A stretch of 64,000 nt of DNA, from contig OY856186.1 in assembly GCA_963693315.1 (NCBI GenBank), forward strand, positions 230,391,146 to 230,455,145. The letters run 5' to 3'. The translations under genes and the position numbers were made by a program. The notes under the pieces are model-generated. The model was not told the origin of the DNA, did no database searches, and worked only from the letters and a program-made list of their open reading frames with translations. The DNA is from Diogma glabrata. Taxonomy: Eukaryota > Arthropoda > Insecta > Diptera > Cylindrotomidae. Positions within the stretch are counted from its first letter, which is position 1; each line of letters opens with the position of its first letter. Shown piece by piece: positions 11,650 through 23,435 of this stretch.

Positions 11650-12189
11650 CTCGTTTTCTGTCACCGCATTTTCAACCAACGGATAGATCCACACCGGTAG
11701 CTATACAGCCCTTGAGGGAGGTACTGCGCGAATTATGACATATGAAACAACCAAGGGCTAAGACAAGAACCATTAAGAGTGCCACAACATAAACAGCCGA
11801 GTCGAAGGGTGGAGGATTTCGCACATACGAATTTGGGTCCAGCTCTGAGAGTGGGAGATCTTTTTAATAATCCACTCTTGGCCACACCACCTTACAACCA
11901 GTTTCCATGTTCCAACATTGCCGTTCGCAGAAACTCAAATTGAGTTCCTCTCTTCACTGGTGACAGTAGTTCACTAGATGTTCATGAGTAAATGAGTAAA
12001 TCGTGTAGAAGCGATTGCAAGAAGGGATCGGGTGAGCTGGGACGATCACAGGTCAATAGCCTTCGATACCTCATGGCAGCTGCAGACCATTACTATTGAA
12101 TATGACTCATAAGCATCAAGTAGTAGCTTTCCATGTTGAGAGGGACTACTAAAGGCTTTCGGTACCCTTACAGATGACAAAATTGTCTG
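11650..12189 (+). pseudogene. Probable upstream part of decayed gypsy gag
   Basis: GC content rises here and continues into the gypsy fragment that follows on the plus strand. All frames are broken, and no motif can be assigned. Called only from continuity with the next feature. Confidence 0.3.
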
Positions 12190-12600
12190 ACATGTTATCA
12201 TGGAACGTAAACAGAAGGCAAAAGAAAGCGTTTATGAGTACCTTGTGGAGATTGAATCGTCGATTAGTTCGTCCTTTCCCTGAAACGAAAATGATAGAGA
12301 TTGCCAGGAAGGGGTTGAGTGCGGCTTTGTCTTGTTTTTCATCCAGATTTCAATTTTAATTTTTCAATTATAATTTCTAGTAAAAACATTTGGGGCGTCT
12401 GAATAGTGGAGCCTCTATTAGTATATTGGGAAGAAATTCCTTGGAGTTGTTAAAATTCGTCAGCACTTCTTACTGCAAGTTCACCTCATGCATCCACACT
12501 ACGGATGGCATAATCAATAACGACATGACTCTGAATGGCACCACTAAACAAATGCGATTCCATATTGTTCCTGGATTACGTTGTGTATTGTGCTGTTAGG
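12190..12600 (+). pseudogene. Ty3/gypsy gag end plus aspartic protease remnant
   Basis: Two frames carry pieces of a gypsy polyprotein. Around 12230-12350 one frame reads like a Gag C-terminal segment (SSFPETKMIEIARKGLS). From 12390 a frame reads LNSGASISILGRNSLELLKF and later VPGLRCVLC, matching the gypsy protease pattern 'LLDSGASxSxLG...' in which the catalytic Asp has become Asn. It ends in a stop at 12599. The element is dead by frameshift and by the active-site change. It could be the 5' part of the same family as the pol remnant at 27.5 kb. Confidence 0.6.
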
Positions 12601-12902
12601 ATGATGATTCTGGAAACCTTTCACTTTCAGTAATATTATTTCGAATGACACAAACTAATATTTTGTTATTTATTTCAAGCAATAGAACTGACAATTTTAG
12701 TTATTTATTTATTCTTAATTGAATTCTTATCGAATAATGAATTTAATATATTTTAAAATTAGATAGTTTAGTTTTTTCATTAATTAATTGATTGATTGTA
12801 TGTGTGTAAGTGTTTTGCATAAATAAAGTGTTTAAAGTATTGTATACAAAAACCAATAAATCTAACCCGTTTACAATAATTCGTTTTCATTAATAGTGAA
12901 TT
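12601..12902. other. AT-rich flank, nothing recognised
   Basis: No ORF or repeat found. Simple AT-rich sequence between the gypsy remnant and the snap-back palindrome. Confidence 0.4.
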
Positions 12903-13039
12903 AGTATATTACATATTTAGAGTTGTAAATAGCATTTTACATGCGAGGGAAAATTTTGCACACGAGACGCGTAGCGTCGAGTGCAGTATCTTCACGAGCA
13001 TGGAAAATGCTTTACAACTCGAGATTTGTTATATACTTT
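12903..13039. mobile_element. Snap-back palindromic element 1
   Basis: About 60-bp arms fold on a GC-rich apex GACGCGTAGCGTC at 12966-12978. The left arm starts AGTATATTACATATTTAGAG and the right arm, reverse-complemented, reads AGTATATAACAAATCTCGAG; both continue GTTGTAAA...GCATTTT. The architecture (AT-rich arms, CpG apex) recurs at 23.3, 36.2 and 49.7 kb. Non-coding. Confidence 0.75.
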
Positions 13040-13130
13040 TTCTACGACTTTGTTTTAATGCTGAAACGCATATAATTACTTGAAAAAATGAACTACTAAT
13101 TATAAATTAAATGCAAATAGTTCACAAATT

Positions 13131-13658
13131 GTTTTTTTTTTATTAATTATTTAGACATGTTTAGCACACTAAATATGAAATATTCATTATTTAGACTCTT
13201 TGAATATCCGAAGATACCATGTCAACTATAAAGGAAGGAGATGAGGAAAATGGAAGTAATGGGGATATAGGGATAACTATACTAATTGTTTTAAATGATT
13301 AGGGACATTTTCTTTAAATGCCTGAGGGGAAAATTCATCGGGAAATACAGAGGGAGACATTGAGTTCCACAATTTGGCCACTCTATTAAAATAGTCGTTC
13401 TGAAAGGACACAGTTCTACAACGAGGTATTTGTACAACAAATGGATGGGATAACTCGGCAGCTCTTGTTTGTCGATTATACTGCGCACAAGATGGAAGGA
13501 TATTTTGAATTTCCTTAGAGGAGAATTCGCTAAAGTTATATTTATAGTAGATTGACAATTCAGCCACATTTCTTCTGTGCTGGAGTGAATCAAGCTGGTC
13601 CGTTAGTTCGGTATCACCAATCAACCGTATTGCTTTTCTCTGTACAGAGTCTAGACAT
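13131..13658 (-). pseudogene. LINE family A, copy 3: 3' end of RT ORF and 3' UTR
   Basis: The minus strand opens at CLDSVQRKAIRLIGD and continues through LDSLQHRRNVAELSIYYKY to the end of the ORF near 13277, homologous to the last ~115 residues of the neighbouring copy. Its 3' UTR shares GAATATCCGAAGATACCATG with that copy and ends in an A-tail (T run at 13131-13140). It is 5'-truncated and abuts the A-tail of the next copy directly, giving a head-to-tail pair. Confidence 0.85.
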
Positions 13659-13784
13659 TTTTTTTTTTTTTTTTTTTTTTATTCAAAGTTAGGCATGTTT
13701 AGTGTTAATCATAATAAATTATAAATTAACGTCTCTGAATATCCGAAGATACCATGCCAACTAGGGATAAGAATGGAATGCAAA

Positions 13785-15033
13785 TTAGGATTCTCTGAGA
13801 AATTTATGAACGTTAACTTTAAAGCCTTGAGGATTAAATTCATCAGGGAAAACCCAGGAAGGTAAGGCATTCCAACGATGAGAGACTCTGTTGAAAAAGT
13901 CACGTTGAAAGGCTACAGTTCTACACCTAATTATTTGAACTGTAAAGGGATGCGCTGCTACGTTTGCTCTGGTGTGACGCGAAAGGTTTGCTGATTTAGG
14001 TAAAATCGATTTGATCTCTTCAGAAGCTCGTTCATCCATAATATATTTATAAAATATAGTCAAATCAGCAACATTTCTTCTGTGCTGCAAGGAATCAAGA
14101 CCGTTAGTAAGACTTGGGTTACCAATGAGTTTAATAGCTCTACGCTGTACAGAATCAAGGCAGTTGAGACTACTCAAGTAAGCTCCACCCCATATGTGAG
14201 AACAGTATTCCATGCAGGGACGTATAAAAGATTTATAAACTAAAAGAAGTTGTTCGCTATCGAAAAACTTACGACATCGCCCCAAAAAACCTAACTTTTG
14301 AACAGCATTCTTAGCCAGATTAAAAATATGAGAATTCCACTTCATATTATTTTCAATCTCAACTCCTAGAAGTCTGACAGACTCATTCTCTAAAAGATTT
14401 TTGGGGCCAAACGTTAATGGAAAAAGATTGGGTGTCGTTATCCTAGAAAAATGACAAACCTGTGTTTTGCTTGTATTGAATTCAACACTGTTAGCAATAC
14501 CCCAATCCATAATTGTTTTAAGATCAGTGTTAAGGGAATCTATCAATTTTGACCTACACTCACTAAGCGCTAAGGGTGTATATAATTTAGGTGCTTCATG
14601 AGACGCATGAAGCGTGCTATCATCAGCAAAACTATGTATAGGATGAACCGTTGAGTCCAACAAATCATTAATATAGATAAGAAAAAGAGTTGGTGACAAA
14701 GCGGAACCCTGAGGAACTCCTGCATTAGTTGAAAAAGTATTCGATGATACACCGTCAACATTGACCCGAAATTTTCGATCAGATATAAAGCTCTGTGTCC
14801 AAGATATAAGCTGCTCGTCTAAACCATAGGATCTCAATTTGCATATTAGGTTGTTATGCCAAACTTTGTCAAATGCCTTGGAAATATCAAGAGTAACACC
14901 GAATGTTTCTCCAAAGTTTTCAAGCGACTTGTTCCAGATATGAGTGACAAAAGACAGCAAATCTCCCGTCGCTCTTCCTTTTCGAAATCCATATTGTCTC
15001 TCATTAATTAATTTGGAAGACTCTAAGAAGCTC
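13785..15033 (-). pseudogene. LINE A copy 1: RT palm, thumb and C-terminus
   Basis: Contains the RT boxes in order: LDISKAFDKV, GVPQGSALSP, FADDSTLHAS, then VRLLGVEIENNMKW and YKSFIRPCMEYCSHIWG in the thumb region. The frame is open from about 15090 to 13785, but its first ~18 codons are sequence from the tail of the inserted RTE. The genuine LINE part begins at SFLESSKLINERQYGF. The upstream finger domain lies beyond the insertion (17698 onward), and the two halves rejoin in frame when the insert and one target copy are removed. Confidence 0.9.
15021..15033. repeat. RTE target-site duplication, left copy
   Basis: CTCTAAGAAGCTC, identical to the copy at 17685-17697. It lies between LINE A sequence and the (TC)n end of the RTE element. 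Confidence 0.9.
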
Positions 15034-17684
15034 TCTCTCTCTCTCTGGCGTTTACATCCCATGGAGGGATTTTGCCGTCTGTGCAATCAGCTTCCAATTA
15101 TCTCGTTCCATGACCAGTTGACCCCAGTTTCGACATCCTATATCACGAAGGTCTTGGATGATGTCATCACGCCAGCGTTGTCTAGGTCTTCCTCTTCGAC
15201 GAACACCAGCTGGTTGTTGTTGGGACGCTTTTTTTATTATTCTATCCAATGGAGCCCTTTCTACATGACCAAACCATCTAATCCGGTTGGATTTAATGAA
15301 TCCGATTACATCACAGCCTCCAAGAAGCTGTCTGATTTCGTGATTCATTCGGATTCTATACTGATTTTCAGCAACTTTACATGGACCATAAATTGTTCGT
15401 ATGACCTTCCTCTCGAAAGTTGATAAAATTCTACAATCGGAGGAAGTCAGTGTCCAGCTTTCACTTCCAAATGTAAGCACAGGTCGAATTAATGCTTTGT
15501 AAAGTGTGAGTTTACACGACCGCGAAAGATATTTTGATCGCAGAAGTTTTGAGTATGCGTAGAAAACTCTGTATGCGGCAGAGACACGGGCTTTGATATC
15601 TGCCTGCATGTCATTTGACGATGTTATTACAGACCCGAGGTATTTGAAGTTTTCCACGCGTTCCACTTCATAGTCGCCAGTATCCAGATTTCCGGGAGGT
15701 ATGTTCTTAGATGTTGTTAACACTTTGGTTTTGCCGGTGTTGATGCATAATCCAAGTCGTTTAGCATTTCTTTCAAGCTGAGAGAGACTATCCTTAATAT
15801 CGCTTGTTCTACGTCCGAGAAGCACAATATCATCTGCGTAACCAAGAACTTGACTAGATTTGTTATATATGCAGTTTTGTGTCTCAATTCGGCTTTTTCT
15901 TATCGCGTACTCCAGCGCCAAATTAAACAGAACGGGCGCAAGTGCATCACCTTGTCGAACACCTGATGTTATATCGAAAGGATCAGAAACTGACCCTTCG
16001 ATTACTATTCTACAATTTGATCCCGATGTTGTGAGTTTGCACAGAGAAACAAGTTTCTCTGGGATGCCAAGGCATATGAGTGCGGACCAAAGGTTTTCGC
16101 GGATGATACTATCATATGCTTGCTTGAAATCAACGTAGAGCTGGTGAATGCTGATGTTGTACTCCCAACATTTTTCTAGAATCATCCTTAAGGTAAAACA
16201 TTGATCTGTGGTTGAACGGTTGGGACGAAAACCACACTGATAGTCACCGATGATAGATTCGGCGAACGGGATGAGTCGAGCAAGTACGACATTAGCTAGT
16301 ATTTTATATGCAGTGTTCAACAGTGCGATGCCACGATAATTCGCACACTTTAGACGGTCACCTTTCTTATGCAGCGGAACAATGAGAGCTGTTTTCCATT
16401 CAGCAGGTAGTTCTTCTTGGTCCCAGATTGCAAGAATCAGATCATATATACGTGAGACCAGAGCTGCTCCTCCATTTTTCAAAAGTTCTGCGGGAATACC
16501 ATCGAAACCTGGTGATTTGCCATTTTTCAGTTTTTTAATGGCAGCTTCCACTTCTTCTATTGCTGGGTAAGGGACAAAAATCTCCTCATTTGACGGAGCA
16601 ATTGCTCGAATAGGATGAACTTCATTCGTTCTATTCAGTAGGTCTTGAAAGTGGGATCGCCACACTGCCAGCACATCGCGTTCACTTGTTGTAAGTTCAT
16701 TGTTTTCATTTTTGATGGCTGTAGATCTTGGGTGGAAATCTTTTGTCAGATTCCGTGCATTGGCAAAGCACTCTTTTGAATTTCCGTTGGCCGCATGTAG
16801 GTCGATGTTTTCGATGCAGCTCTTCATGTGTTCGCGTTTCTTTTTACGTAGAAGTTTTGCTGAGGCTTTTCTGGCGCATAGATAATCAGCTTGGGAGCTT
16901 CGGGTGTTCCTTGTTAACCATTTTTCTCGCAGTTTTTGTTTATTTTCAACGGATTGGCGGCATTCGTCGTCAAACCATTCGTTGTGTGATTTCGGTGGTC
17001 GTTTTCCGATTGTAGTTTGTGCTGCGGCTATAATGGTTGATTGAAGCGTTTGCCATTCTTCTTGTATGTTTAATGGCATCTCAGGAGAGATGTCATGCTC
17101 TTCTATGTTTTGTGTTATTATTTCCTGATATCTGTTCAGCGTTTCCGGATGTTTAAATGCTTCGACATTCCAGCGCACGGTCTTTTTTGCTTGTCTGTTA
17201 AATGTAGATGATAATTTGCACTTGTACTTAAAGATGACAAGCATATGATCGGTGTCCATATCAGCACCTCTGTATGATCGAACGTCAGTTACACTTGTAG
17301 AGTGTCTCTTAGAGATCATGACGTGATCGATTTGATTTTCTGTTCTTCCGTCATTTGATTTCCACGTTGCTTTGTGAATTCTCTTGTGAGGGAAGAAAGT
17401 GCTGGAAATTACTAGATCATACATCATAGCCAGCTCGGCTGCGCGAAAACCGTTATTGTTGCTGGTATGATGCAAGCTGTTGGGGCCGATATGTGTTTTA
17501 AGTTCTGCAATCCTACCAATTTGAGCATTGAAGTCACCTACCACGATTTTTATATCGTGCCGCGGGATGCTATTGATGACTTCTTCGAGTTCTAGGAAGA
17601 ACAGGTTTTTAATATCATCTGCTTTATCTTCAGTAGGTGCATGAACATTGACGATCGTTACATTGAATTTTTGCGTGCGGATTC
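15034..17684 (-). mobile_element. RTE-clade LINE, 5'-truncated, inserted in LINE A
   Basis: A 2651-bp insert on the minus strand, flanked by a 13-bp duplication. Its 3' end is a short (GA)n microsatellite rather than poly(A), as is usual for RTE elements. The 5' end is cut inside the endonuclease. It sits in the same orientation as its host LINE. Confidence 0.92.
15052..17684 (-). CDS. RTE endonuclease/reverse transcriptase, 5'-truncated
   Basis: Open without a stop from the 5' truncation point to the stop near 15052. The N-terminal part has endonuclease blocks VNVHAPTEDK and VVGDFNAQIG (about 17560-17640 and 17520-17545), then ENQIDHVMIS and a conserved DTDH. Counting from 17544, RT boxes are VDFKQAYDS near residue 471, GVRQGDALAP near 528 and YADD near 569. 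The C-terminal RRRGRPRQRWRDDI motif is typical of RTE-group proteins. The RT part is intact, but the endonuclease lacks its N-terminal catalytic residues, so the copy cannot move by itself. The reading frame has no indels, suggesting a young insertion. There is no true ATG; the natural start is lost. Confidence 0.92.
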
Positions 17685-17697
17685 CTCTAAGAAGCTC
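17685..17697. repeat. RTE target-site duplication, right copy
   Basis: CTCTAAGAAGCTC, exact match to 15021-15033. Confidence 0.9.
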
Positions 17698-18270
17698 ATT
17701 AAATTAAAATTGACATATTGGTCAAAAATTTTAGCAACTACCGATAAAATTGAAATGGGTCTGTAATTCGTAGGATCAGTCTTACTGCCCTTTTTTGAAA
17801 CTGGCTGTACACTAGCCATTTTCCAAATTTCAGGAAAAATTCATTTCTTATATGACAAATAGAAGATTTTAGTGAGGATTGGTGCTAGCTCCCTAGCAAA
17901 TGTTTTAAGTATAATCGGAGGAATAAAATCAGGGCCTGTGCCTTGTTAGTATTGATTTTCAAAAGCATTTTTCGAACAATGTTTTTCCGAAAAATTATCC
18001 GCCTCATTTTATAAGAAACTTTAGAAATAGGTTTAGGCTGGAAATTAGGTTCTTTTAAAGTAGAATTTAAAGAGAAATAATGCCCAAGCAAATTAGCTTT
18101 CTCTTTTGGATCAATGATAGGGACATCTCTATTAACAAGAGGCGGTAGGGAAGATTTACAAAAGTTGCTTTGGACAGCCTTTGCGGCTTTATAGAAATTG
18201 CGTGAACCAGTCGGATTTTCTGCGAATTTAGATGCTTTTATCCTATTAAACGGATGTTTCTCTTCATCTA
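17698..18270 (-). pseudogene. LINE A copy 1: linker and RT finger region
   Basis: The minus strand reads KTDPTNYRPISILSVVAKIF then DQYVNFNLM up to the RTE junction, the canonical RT box 'NYRPISLL'. Upstream, FPEIWKMASVQPVSKKGSK is preceded by an in-frame stop near 17840, and by a frameshift near 17940, where the GPDFIPP-like box appears in another frame. This is the main damage to copy 1. Confidence 0.85.
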
Positions 18271-19314
18271 TTAACTTACGACATAAATTTCTCTCTTTAC
18301 GGTACTGTCTAAGGTTTTCATCGGTTTTGTTTTGATTAAATTTTCGAAAAGCTTTTTTTTTTTAACTTTTATAGCTTTTTTGCATTTACTAGAAAACCAT
18401 AGATCAGTTTTTGGAATGATCAATTTATTAGGAATAAATCTGTGCATACCATCAATTACAGTTTCAGAAAAGTTTGATACAGCTATGTCTGGGTCTTGGC
18501 CGGTAAGGCAATAGCGTTTCCAAGGAAAACATCTAAAAAAACTTTTACGTCCTTGCCAATCCGCAGCTTTGTAATCCCAAACATTGCGAGGATTCGCTTT
18601 AAATTGTTTTGGAATTTGTATATTTAGTTGTGTGGAGATCAAATTATGATCTGAACCACCCAATGGTTCTGATATTTTAAATTGAACCAGATATGGATCG
18701 TTTGTCAAAAATAAATCAAGTAAATTACTACTTTGACCAGGAATGTCAGGAAGTCTGGTTGGCAGGTCTATTATTTGAGTAAAATTGTGATAAAGAGCAA
18801 ACAACTCAGCCTGTCTACCAACCTCGTCAGTTTTAGAGCTGTATGTAAGCCATTCTTTATTGTGGACATTAAAATCTCCAAGAACTATAAACTTTGCATT
18901 AGGATACTCAACCAACCTATCTATCTTCTCAGATAAGTCATGAAATAAATTAGAGTTCTCAGGTGAATTAGGTGAACGGTAAAGTCCAAAGACAAACAGC
19001 GTTTGACTTGGGCAACTAATTTTTAGTGACACCATATTGTGAAATTTTGCATTTAATTCAAATTTATTTAATCTCACATATGGTATAGTATCCCTAATAT
19101 AAGCACAAACTCCATGCTTAATGTAGAAAGAGGATTCAAGTTCATAATTGGGACAAAGGTATCTGTTTTTATCTAAGGTCACAGCACGCGCACTGATAAT
19201 CGTTTCCGTTAAAAATAAAATATCAGGTTTCATAGTTTCAAGAAAAAGATGGACTGAATTAAGGTTTATATTCAATCCTCTTATGTTCGCATAGCTGATA
19301 GATAATTTTGCCAT
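18271..19314 (-). CDS. LINE A copy 1: apurinic endonuclease domain
   Basis: A 347-aa frame starting MAKLSISYANIRG. Endonuclease signatures are seen in order: N-x-R at residues 10-12, DILFLTET with the catalytic Glu near 37, LYRSPNSPE, VLGDFNVHNKEW at 144-155, and GGSDHNLIS at 219-227, including the catalytic Asp-His pair. The tail (after about 240) begins the linker to RT and ends by a frameshift in a Lys-rich run near 18360-18270. It nicks target DNA for target-primed reverse transcription. The ATG choice is supported by homology beginning right after it. Intact as a domain but cut off from RT. Confidence 0.85.
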   Translation of the reverse strand: MAKLSISYANIRGLNINLNSVHLFLETMKPDILFLTETIISARAVTLDKNRYLCPNYELESSFYIKHGVCAYIRDTIPYVRLNKFELNAKFHNMVSLKISCPSQTLFVFGLYRSPNSPENSNLFHDLSEKIDRLVEYPNAKFIVLGDFNVHNKEWLTYSSKTDEVGRQAELFALYHNFTQIIDLPTRLPDIPGQSSNLLDLFLTNDPYLVQFKISEPLGGSDHNLISTQLNIQIPKQFKANPRNVWDYKAADWQGRKSFFRCFPWKRYCLTGQDPDIAVSNFSETVIDGMHRFIPNKLIIPKTDLWFSSKCKKAIKVKKKKLFENLIKTKPMKTLDSTVKREIYVVS

Positions 19315-19400
19315 TTTAATTCATAGAGAAATATCAATGAAAAACATACATACGAAAACCACAGTAATGCGAAAACAAACAAACTCAAATTGAAATTGAA

Positions 19401-20299
19401 ATTGACTACTTCAACAGCTGGACAACCTGAATCTAAGTCTAGGTTCACTGCTAAAATCGACAATTAAAATTATGAAATTGTAAACAAAATATTATTTTAG
19501 AAACATCAAAACAAGATGTAACTCAAAGACAGGAAACTATACATAAAGTGTACTTAAAACCTGTTATTGAGTCAACAAGACCACAAGAAAACTAACAACG
19601 AAACTAATAAAATAACTACAATTCAACATAAGTCAACAATAAACAATTATTGACCCTTACCGTCCACGAATATTTCGAATTGTTTATTATATTATGTTTA
19701 CAATAAACAATTCCAATTTAACAGATTATGTACAATAATTGTACACTAAATTGTTAATATATAAATAAAAACTAAATATTATATTAAAACGCTTGTTTTT
19801 TTTCTCCTTTTTGAATAAATATATATAAATATCCTTGGCAATAACTGGATCCCAGATCCAATTATAATATAACTTCACAAAAACTCAACTAAAAGTCAAG
19901 ACCAAAGAAAAACTTGTAACTATGACTAAGTTTCCAGTCAAGACTATCAATCGAAAACAACAATTCAACAATGGAAGGTAAACAATCAATAAAACGCAAA
20001 AATTGATATACACATCAAAATGATTGAAACCTAAAAGTTAAATTAAAATTCAAATAAAATATAACTTAACTTAAACAACTTCTTAAAATGTTCTTAAAAC
20101 AATTCCTTATTTTGAAATTTCCTACTTGAAATTTTCCTCTGGTGTGTTTTAGCTTCTTTATTTTGTAAATATAAGCACTTTAATTCTGGTTGATTTTCTA
20201 ATCCAGAAATCTCAAAAATTGCATTACTTTCCAGCTATAAACACTTTATTCCAGTATACTCTTCAAGACCTTCAATTTTAAATAAACAATTTTTTATGT
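19401..20299. other. AT-rich region between two LINE A copies
   Basis: May hold the 5' UTR of copy 1. No ORF with a motif. The junction between the two LINE copies lies somewhere here. Confidence 0.4.
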
Positions 20300-20340
20300 A
20301 AAATTTCTTACCTAAAACAAGTTTCTTGGTTTTGGTTGGA

Positions 20341-21063
20341 TTAAATAAAACAAGATTACGATCTCCTCATTCCATTATACGCTCCAGATCTTTGTTGATA
20401 GAATCAATTAGCAGCTCTCTATCAGTTGTAACTGCAGTATGAGATCGGCATTTAGGAGATGCATGTGATGCGTGCAATGTGCTGTCATCAGCAAAACTGT
20501 GGATTGGGTGCACTGTGGAAATAAGTAAGTCATTAATGTATAGAAGAAATAAGGTTGGTGAGAGTGCAGAACCTTGGGGAACCCCAGCATTGGTTGTGAA
20601 AATATTGGATGTGATACCATCTAAATTAACATGAAATTGGCGACCTGTGAGAAAACTATGAATCCATGAGACAGTAAGATATTCTATGCCATAAGATTTT
20701 AATTTAGCTATGAGATTTTTATGCCACACTTTATCAAATGCTTTAGAAATGTCAAGTGAAATACTGAATGTTTCACCATGGTTTTCCAGCGATTTGTTCC
20801 AGAGATGGGATACGAAAAATAGTTGGTTTCATTTTCGTTACAACTAGGGGAATGAGTGTAGGAGAACGGGGAGGTTCAACTATGTTTGAGTTTTCTGCGA
20901 ATATACGACCCAAAAGATCCGCTTTCTCTTTCGAGTCGCTCACGGGAATGTCATTCAGAACTAAGGATGGAATAGAGGATCGAGTAAAATTGCTCTGGGC
21001 TGATTTAACTGCCTGAAAGAAACTACGTGAGCCAGATGGGTGCTCGGCGAATTTCTTTGATTT
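20341..21063 (-). pseudogene. LINE A copy 2: linker fused to RT palm by internal deletion
   Basis: The frame LWNKSLENHGETFSISLDIS continues through KAFDKVWHKNL, GVPQGSALSPTLFLLYIN and FADDSTLHAS to about 20340, where homology stops. Directly upstream, near 20830, it joins a linker segment (PPRSPTLIPLVVTKMKP), so about 100 residues of RT fingers are missing compared with copy 1. One stop or frameshift lies at the joint. Roughly two-thirds identical to copy 1 by eye, so an older or distinct subfamily. Confidence 0.85.
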
Positions 21064-22238
21064 CTACTGGATAAACGCTTCTTTGTCCAAGTCTATTTTG
21101 TATTTACTAATATTTCTGGCTTTCTTATAGGCGCTATGGGTTTCAGGTGTTTTATTAGCAATATATGTCTTAAATGCTTTGCGTTTATTCCTCACTGCCT
21201 CATCAACATCCCGCGTGAACCAAGGCTCAGTTTTAGGAGTGATTAATCGATTTGGAATAAACCGCCGCATTCCGTTTTTTTATGATTTCGGACATTCTTA
21301 TTGCCGATGTGCTAGGATCTTGATCAACACAACAAATAGTTTTCCAAGGTGTTTCATCATAAAAGTTTGTCAGTCCCTCCCAGTTGGCGCGTTTATAGTT
21401 CCAGATGCGACGAGGATTTGCTTTAATTTGTGTCGGTGACGTAAATTGCACTATTGCTGATATTAGTAGATGTACCGAGGGGTTGTTCAATTTTTGTCTC
21501 CGTAGTATCTGGTTCGTTTGTCAAAAACAGACCCAGCAAATTATTGTTATGATGTGAATTGTCTGAGATTCTAGTGGGGCACTCTATCATTTGCGTCAAA
21601 CCGTGATAATCTGCGAGTATCAGTTCGACTTGTCTTCCTACGTCATCAGTGCGCGATGAATACTTAAGCCATTCTTTATTATGAATATTAACGTCTCCAA
21701 GAATGACCAGTCTTGCTTTGGGGTAGTCCGTGGTAATCTTGTCTAGATTAGCCGATATTTGATCGACAAAGGGACATCCTGGGGGAGAATTTGGGGATCT
21801 ATATAATCCTATTATAAACATAGTTTCATCAACACCTGAGATCTTCAGTGCTATAGAATTATGGTGCTTAGAGTTCAACTCGTAGGCCTTAATTCTCATA
21901 CATGAAAGTGAATCTCGAACAAATGCACAGACACCATGCTTGTTATAAAAGGAATGTTCCAATTCGTAACTAGGCATCCGGTGTTTATCGGGATCCAACT
22001 TCGATGCTTTGCCACTAACAATTGTTTCGGTAAGAAACAATATGTCAGGCTTATTTTTTTCGATGTAGTGATGAACCTCCTTTAGATTCGAATTGAGTCC
22101 TCTTATGTTGGTGAAGTCAATGCTAAGCTGTTGGTTCACTCTGCGGCCATTTTGTTGAGACAAAGACTTACCCTTTGACATTGCAGGCATAGCTACTGAA
22201 TTTCGGTCAGGCCTAAATTTCAACACTACACAGTACAA
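21064..22238 (-). pseudogene. LINE A copy 2: endonuclease region, broken
   Basis: Homologous to the endonuclease of copy 1 throughout: NIRGLNSNLKEVHHYIE, DILFLTETIVSGKA, GLYRSPNSPPGCP. The GDFN box has become GDVN, and the terminal SDHNLIS box is disrupted by a frameshift near 21450. A second frame continues as IKANPRRIWNYKRANWEG, and a third from 21270 as RRFIPNRLITPKTEPWFTRD. An upstream extension (to 22238) may be native N-terminal sequence not seen in copy 1. Confidence 0.85.
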
Positions 22239-22994
22239 AAGAAACTGGGTATCTCTGTCACAAAAACACGATAGCAGATTTCATGCAACAGTAGCACGAT
22301 AAGAGAAAAGCAAAAAAAAATGGGGACACAAAATACACTAACAAAATTGAAGAATACAAATACAGGGTTAAATTCGAAATTCCTAACTTTTGTCAAAAAA
22401 AGACATTTCTTTATCAACTAACTGATATTTTCCAACTCCTAAAATAAGTCCGAGGTGGGAGGAGCTAGGTCATGTCAAAAAACTTCACCAAAAAAAAACT
22501 CAATCAATCCAAAAAAAAATCACTAACAACTAAAACAAAATTTTTGGGTTTCTGTTACCAAGACAAATTTATGCTTTAAAATAATAAATAAATTTATTAC
22601 ATCAAAGCAATAAAAGGTAAAATTTTACCTGCCTACCTCTTGGTAATAGTGAACACAAAATACCAAATAATTTTTCAATAAAGAACAATCTCACCAATTA
22701 TATAATTGTACTCGTCCGTTCTTCAACACTTTTATTTTTCATAAACATTAACACAAACACTATAACACTTTAGCTACTACACTTACTAACACTTATTAAC
22801 ACTTATAACACTATTATTTATCTATTTTCGATTATTTTTGTTCTTTTTCTTTTAAAATTGAGGAGACGTCGACTCGTCTGACTCCGAATGATGAATGGTG
22901 GTTGGTTTTGCATTATTCTGTGTCAAAATAAATTGAAATATTTAATTTTTAAGAATCAAATTTTTCTTTAAATAAAAATTTTTTTTTTTTTAAA
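22239..22994. other. Probable 5' UTR of LINE A copy 2 and AT-rich flank
   Basis: No recognisable ORF1. Contains A-rich and T-rich runs only. Confidence 0.4.
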
Positions 22995-23209
<215 letters not shown>

Positions 23210-23284
23210 ATTTGAAATAATCAATTTACATGTCATGGATACTGTGATGTAATTTATAATTTACTGTGATAGGAGTAGAAAATT

Positions 23285-23435
23285 AGTAGATTTTTATACA
23301 AGTGGTGAAAACGTCTCTTCTTGCGTGACTGAACGGTTTGTCCACGAAACGCGATAGCGTCGAGTGGAATAAGTTCAGGAACGCAAAAACGTTTTTACCA
23401 CGCGTAGAAAACGCTATTTTTTCTACGCTTGTAAA
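23285..23435. mobile_element. Snap-back palindromic element 2
   Basis: Arms fold around GCGATAGCGTCGAGTGG near 23350. The left arm ACAAGTGGTGAAAACGTC... pairs with a right arm whose reverse complement reads GTGGTAAAAACGTTTTTGCG. The right arm carries an extra TTTTCTACGC copy. The following 23436-23600 is homologous to the palindrome at 52.2-52.5 kb. Confidence 0.7.

Larger units (their letters stand above)
13659..19400 (-). mobile_element. LINE family A, copy 1, near full length, split by RTE
   Basis: Non-LTR retrotransposon on the minus strand with an apurinic endonuclease, then RT, then a 3' UTR and A-tail (T run 13659-13681). The body is 13682-15033 and 17698 to about 19400, with an RTE element in between. 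The 5' limit is uncertain because the 5' UTR is not recognisable. The RT box FADD and the endonuclease fit the jockey/CR1 side of APE-type LINEs; I cannot fix the clade. RT and endonuclease are separated by frameshifts and a stop, so the copy is dead. Confidence 0.8.

Noticed and set aside
15860..17015. Plus-strand ORFs opposite the RTE ORF
   Set aside because: Antisense shadows of a clearly coding minus-strand frame.
13131..22238. Host gene with exons across the LINE cluster
   Set aside because: All coding stretches match LINE endonuclease or RT; splice-like breaks are indels relative to sister copies.
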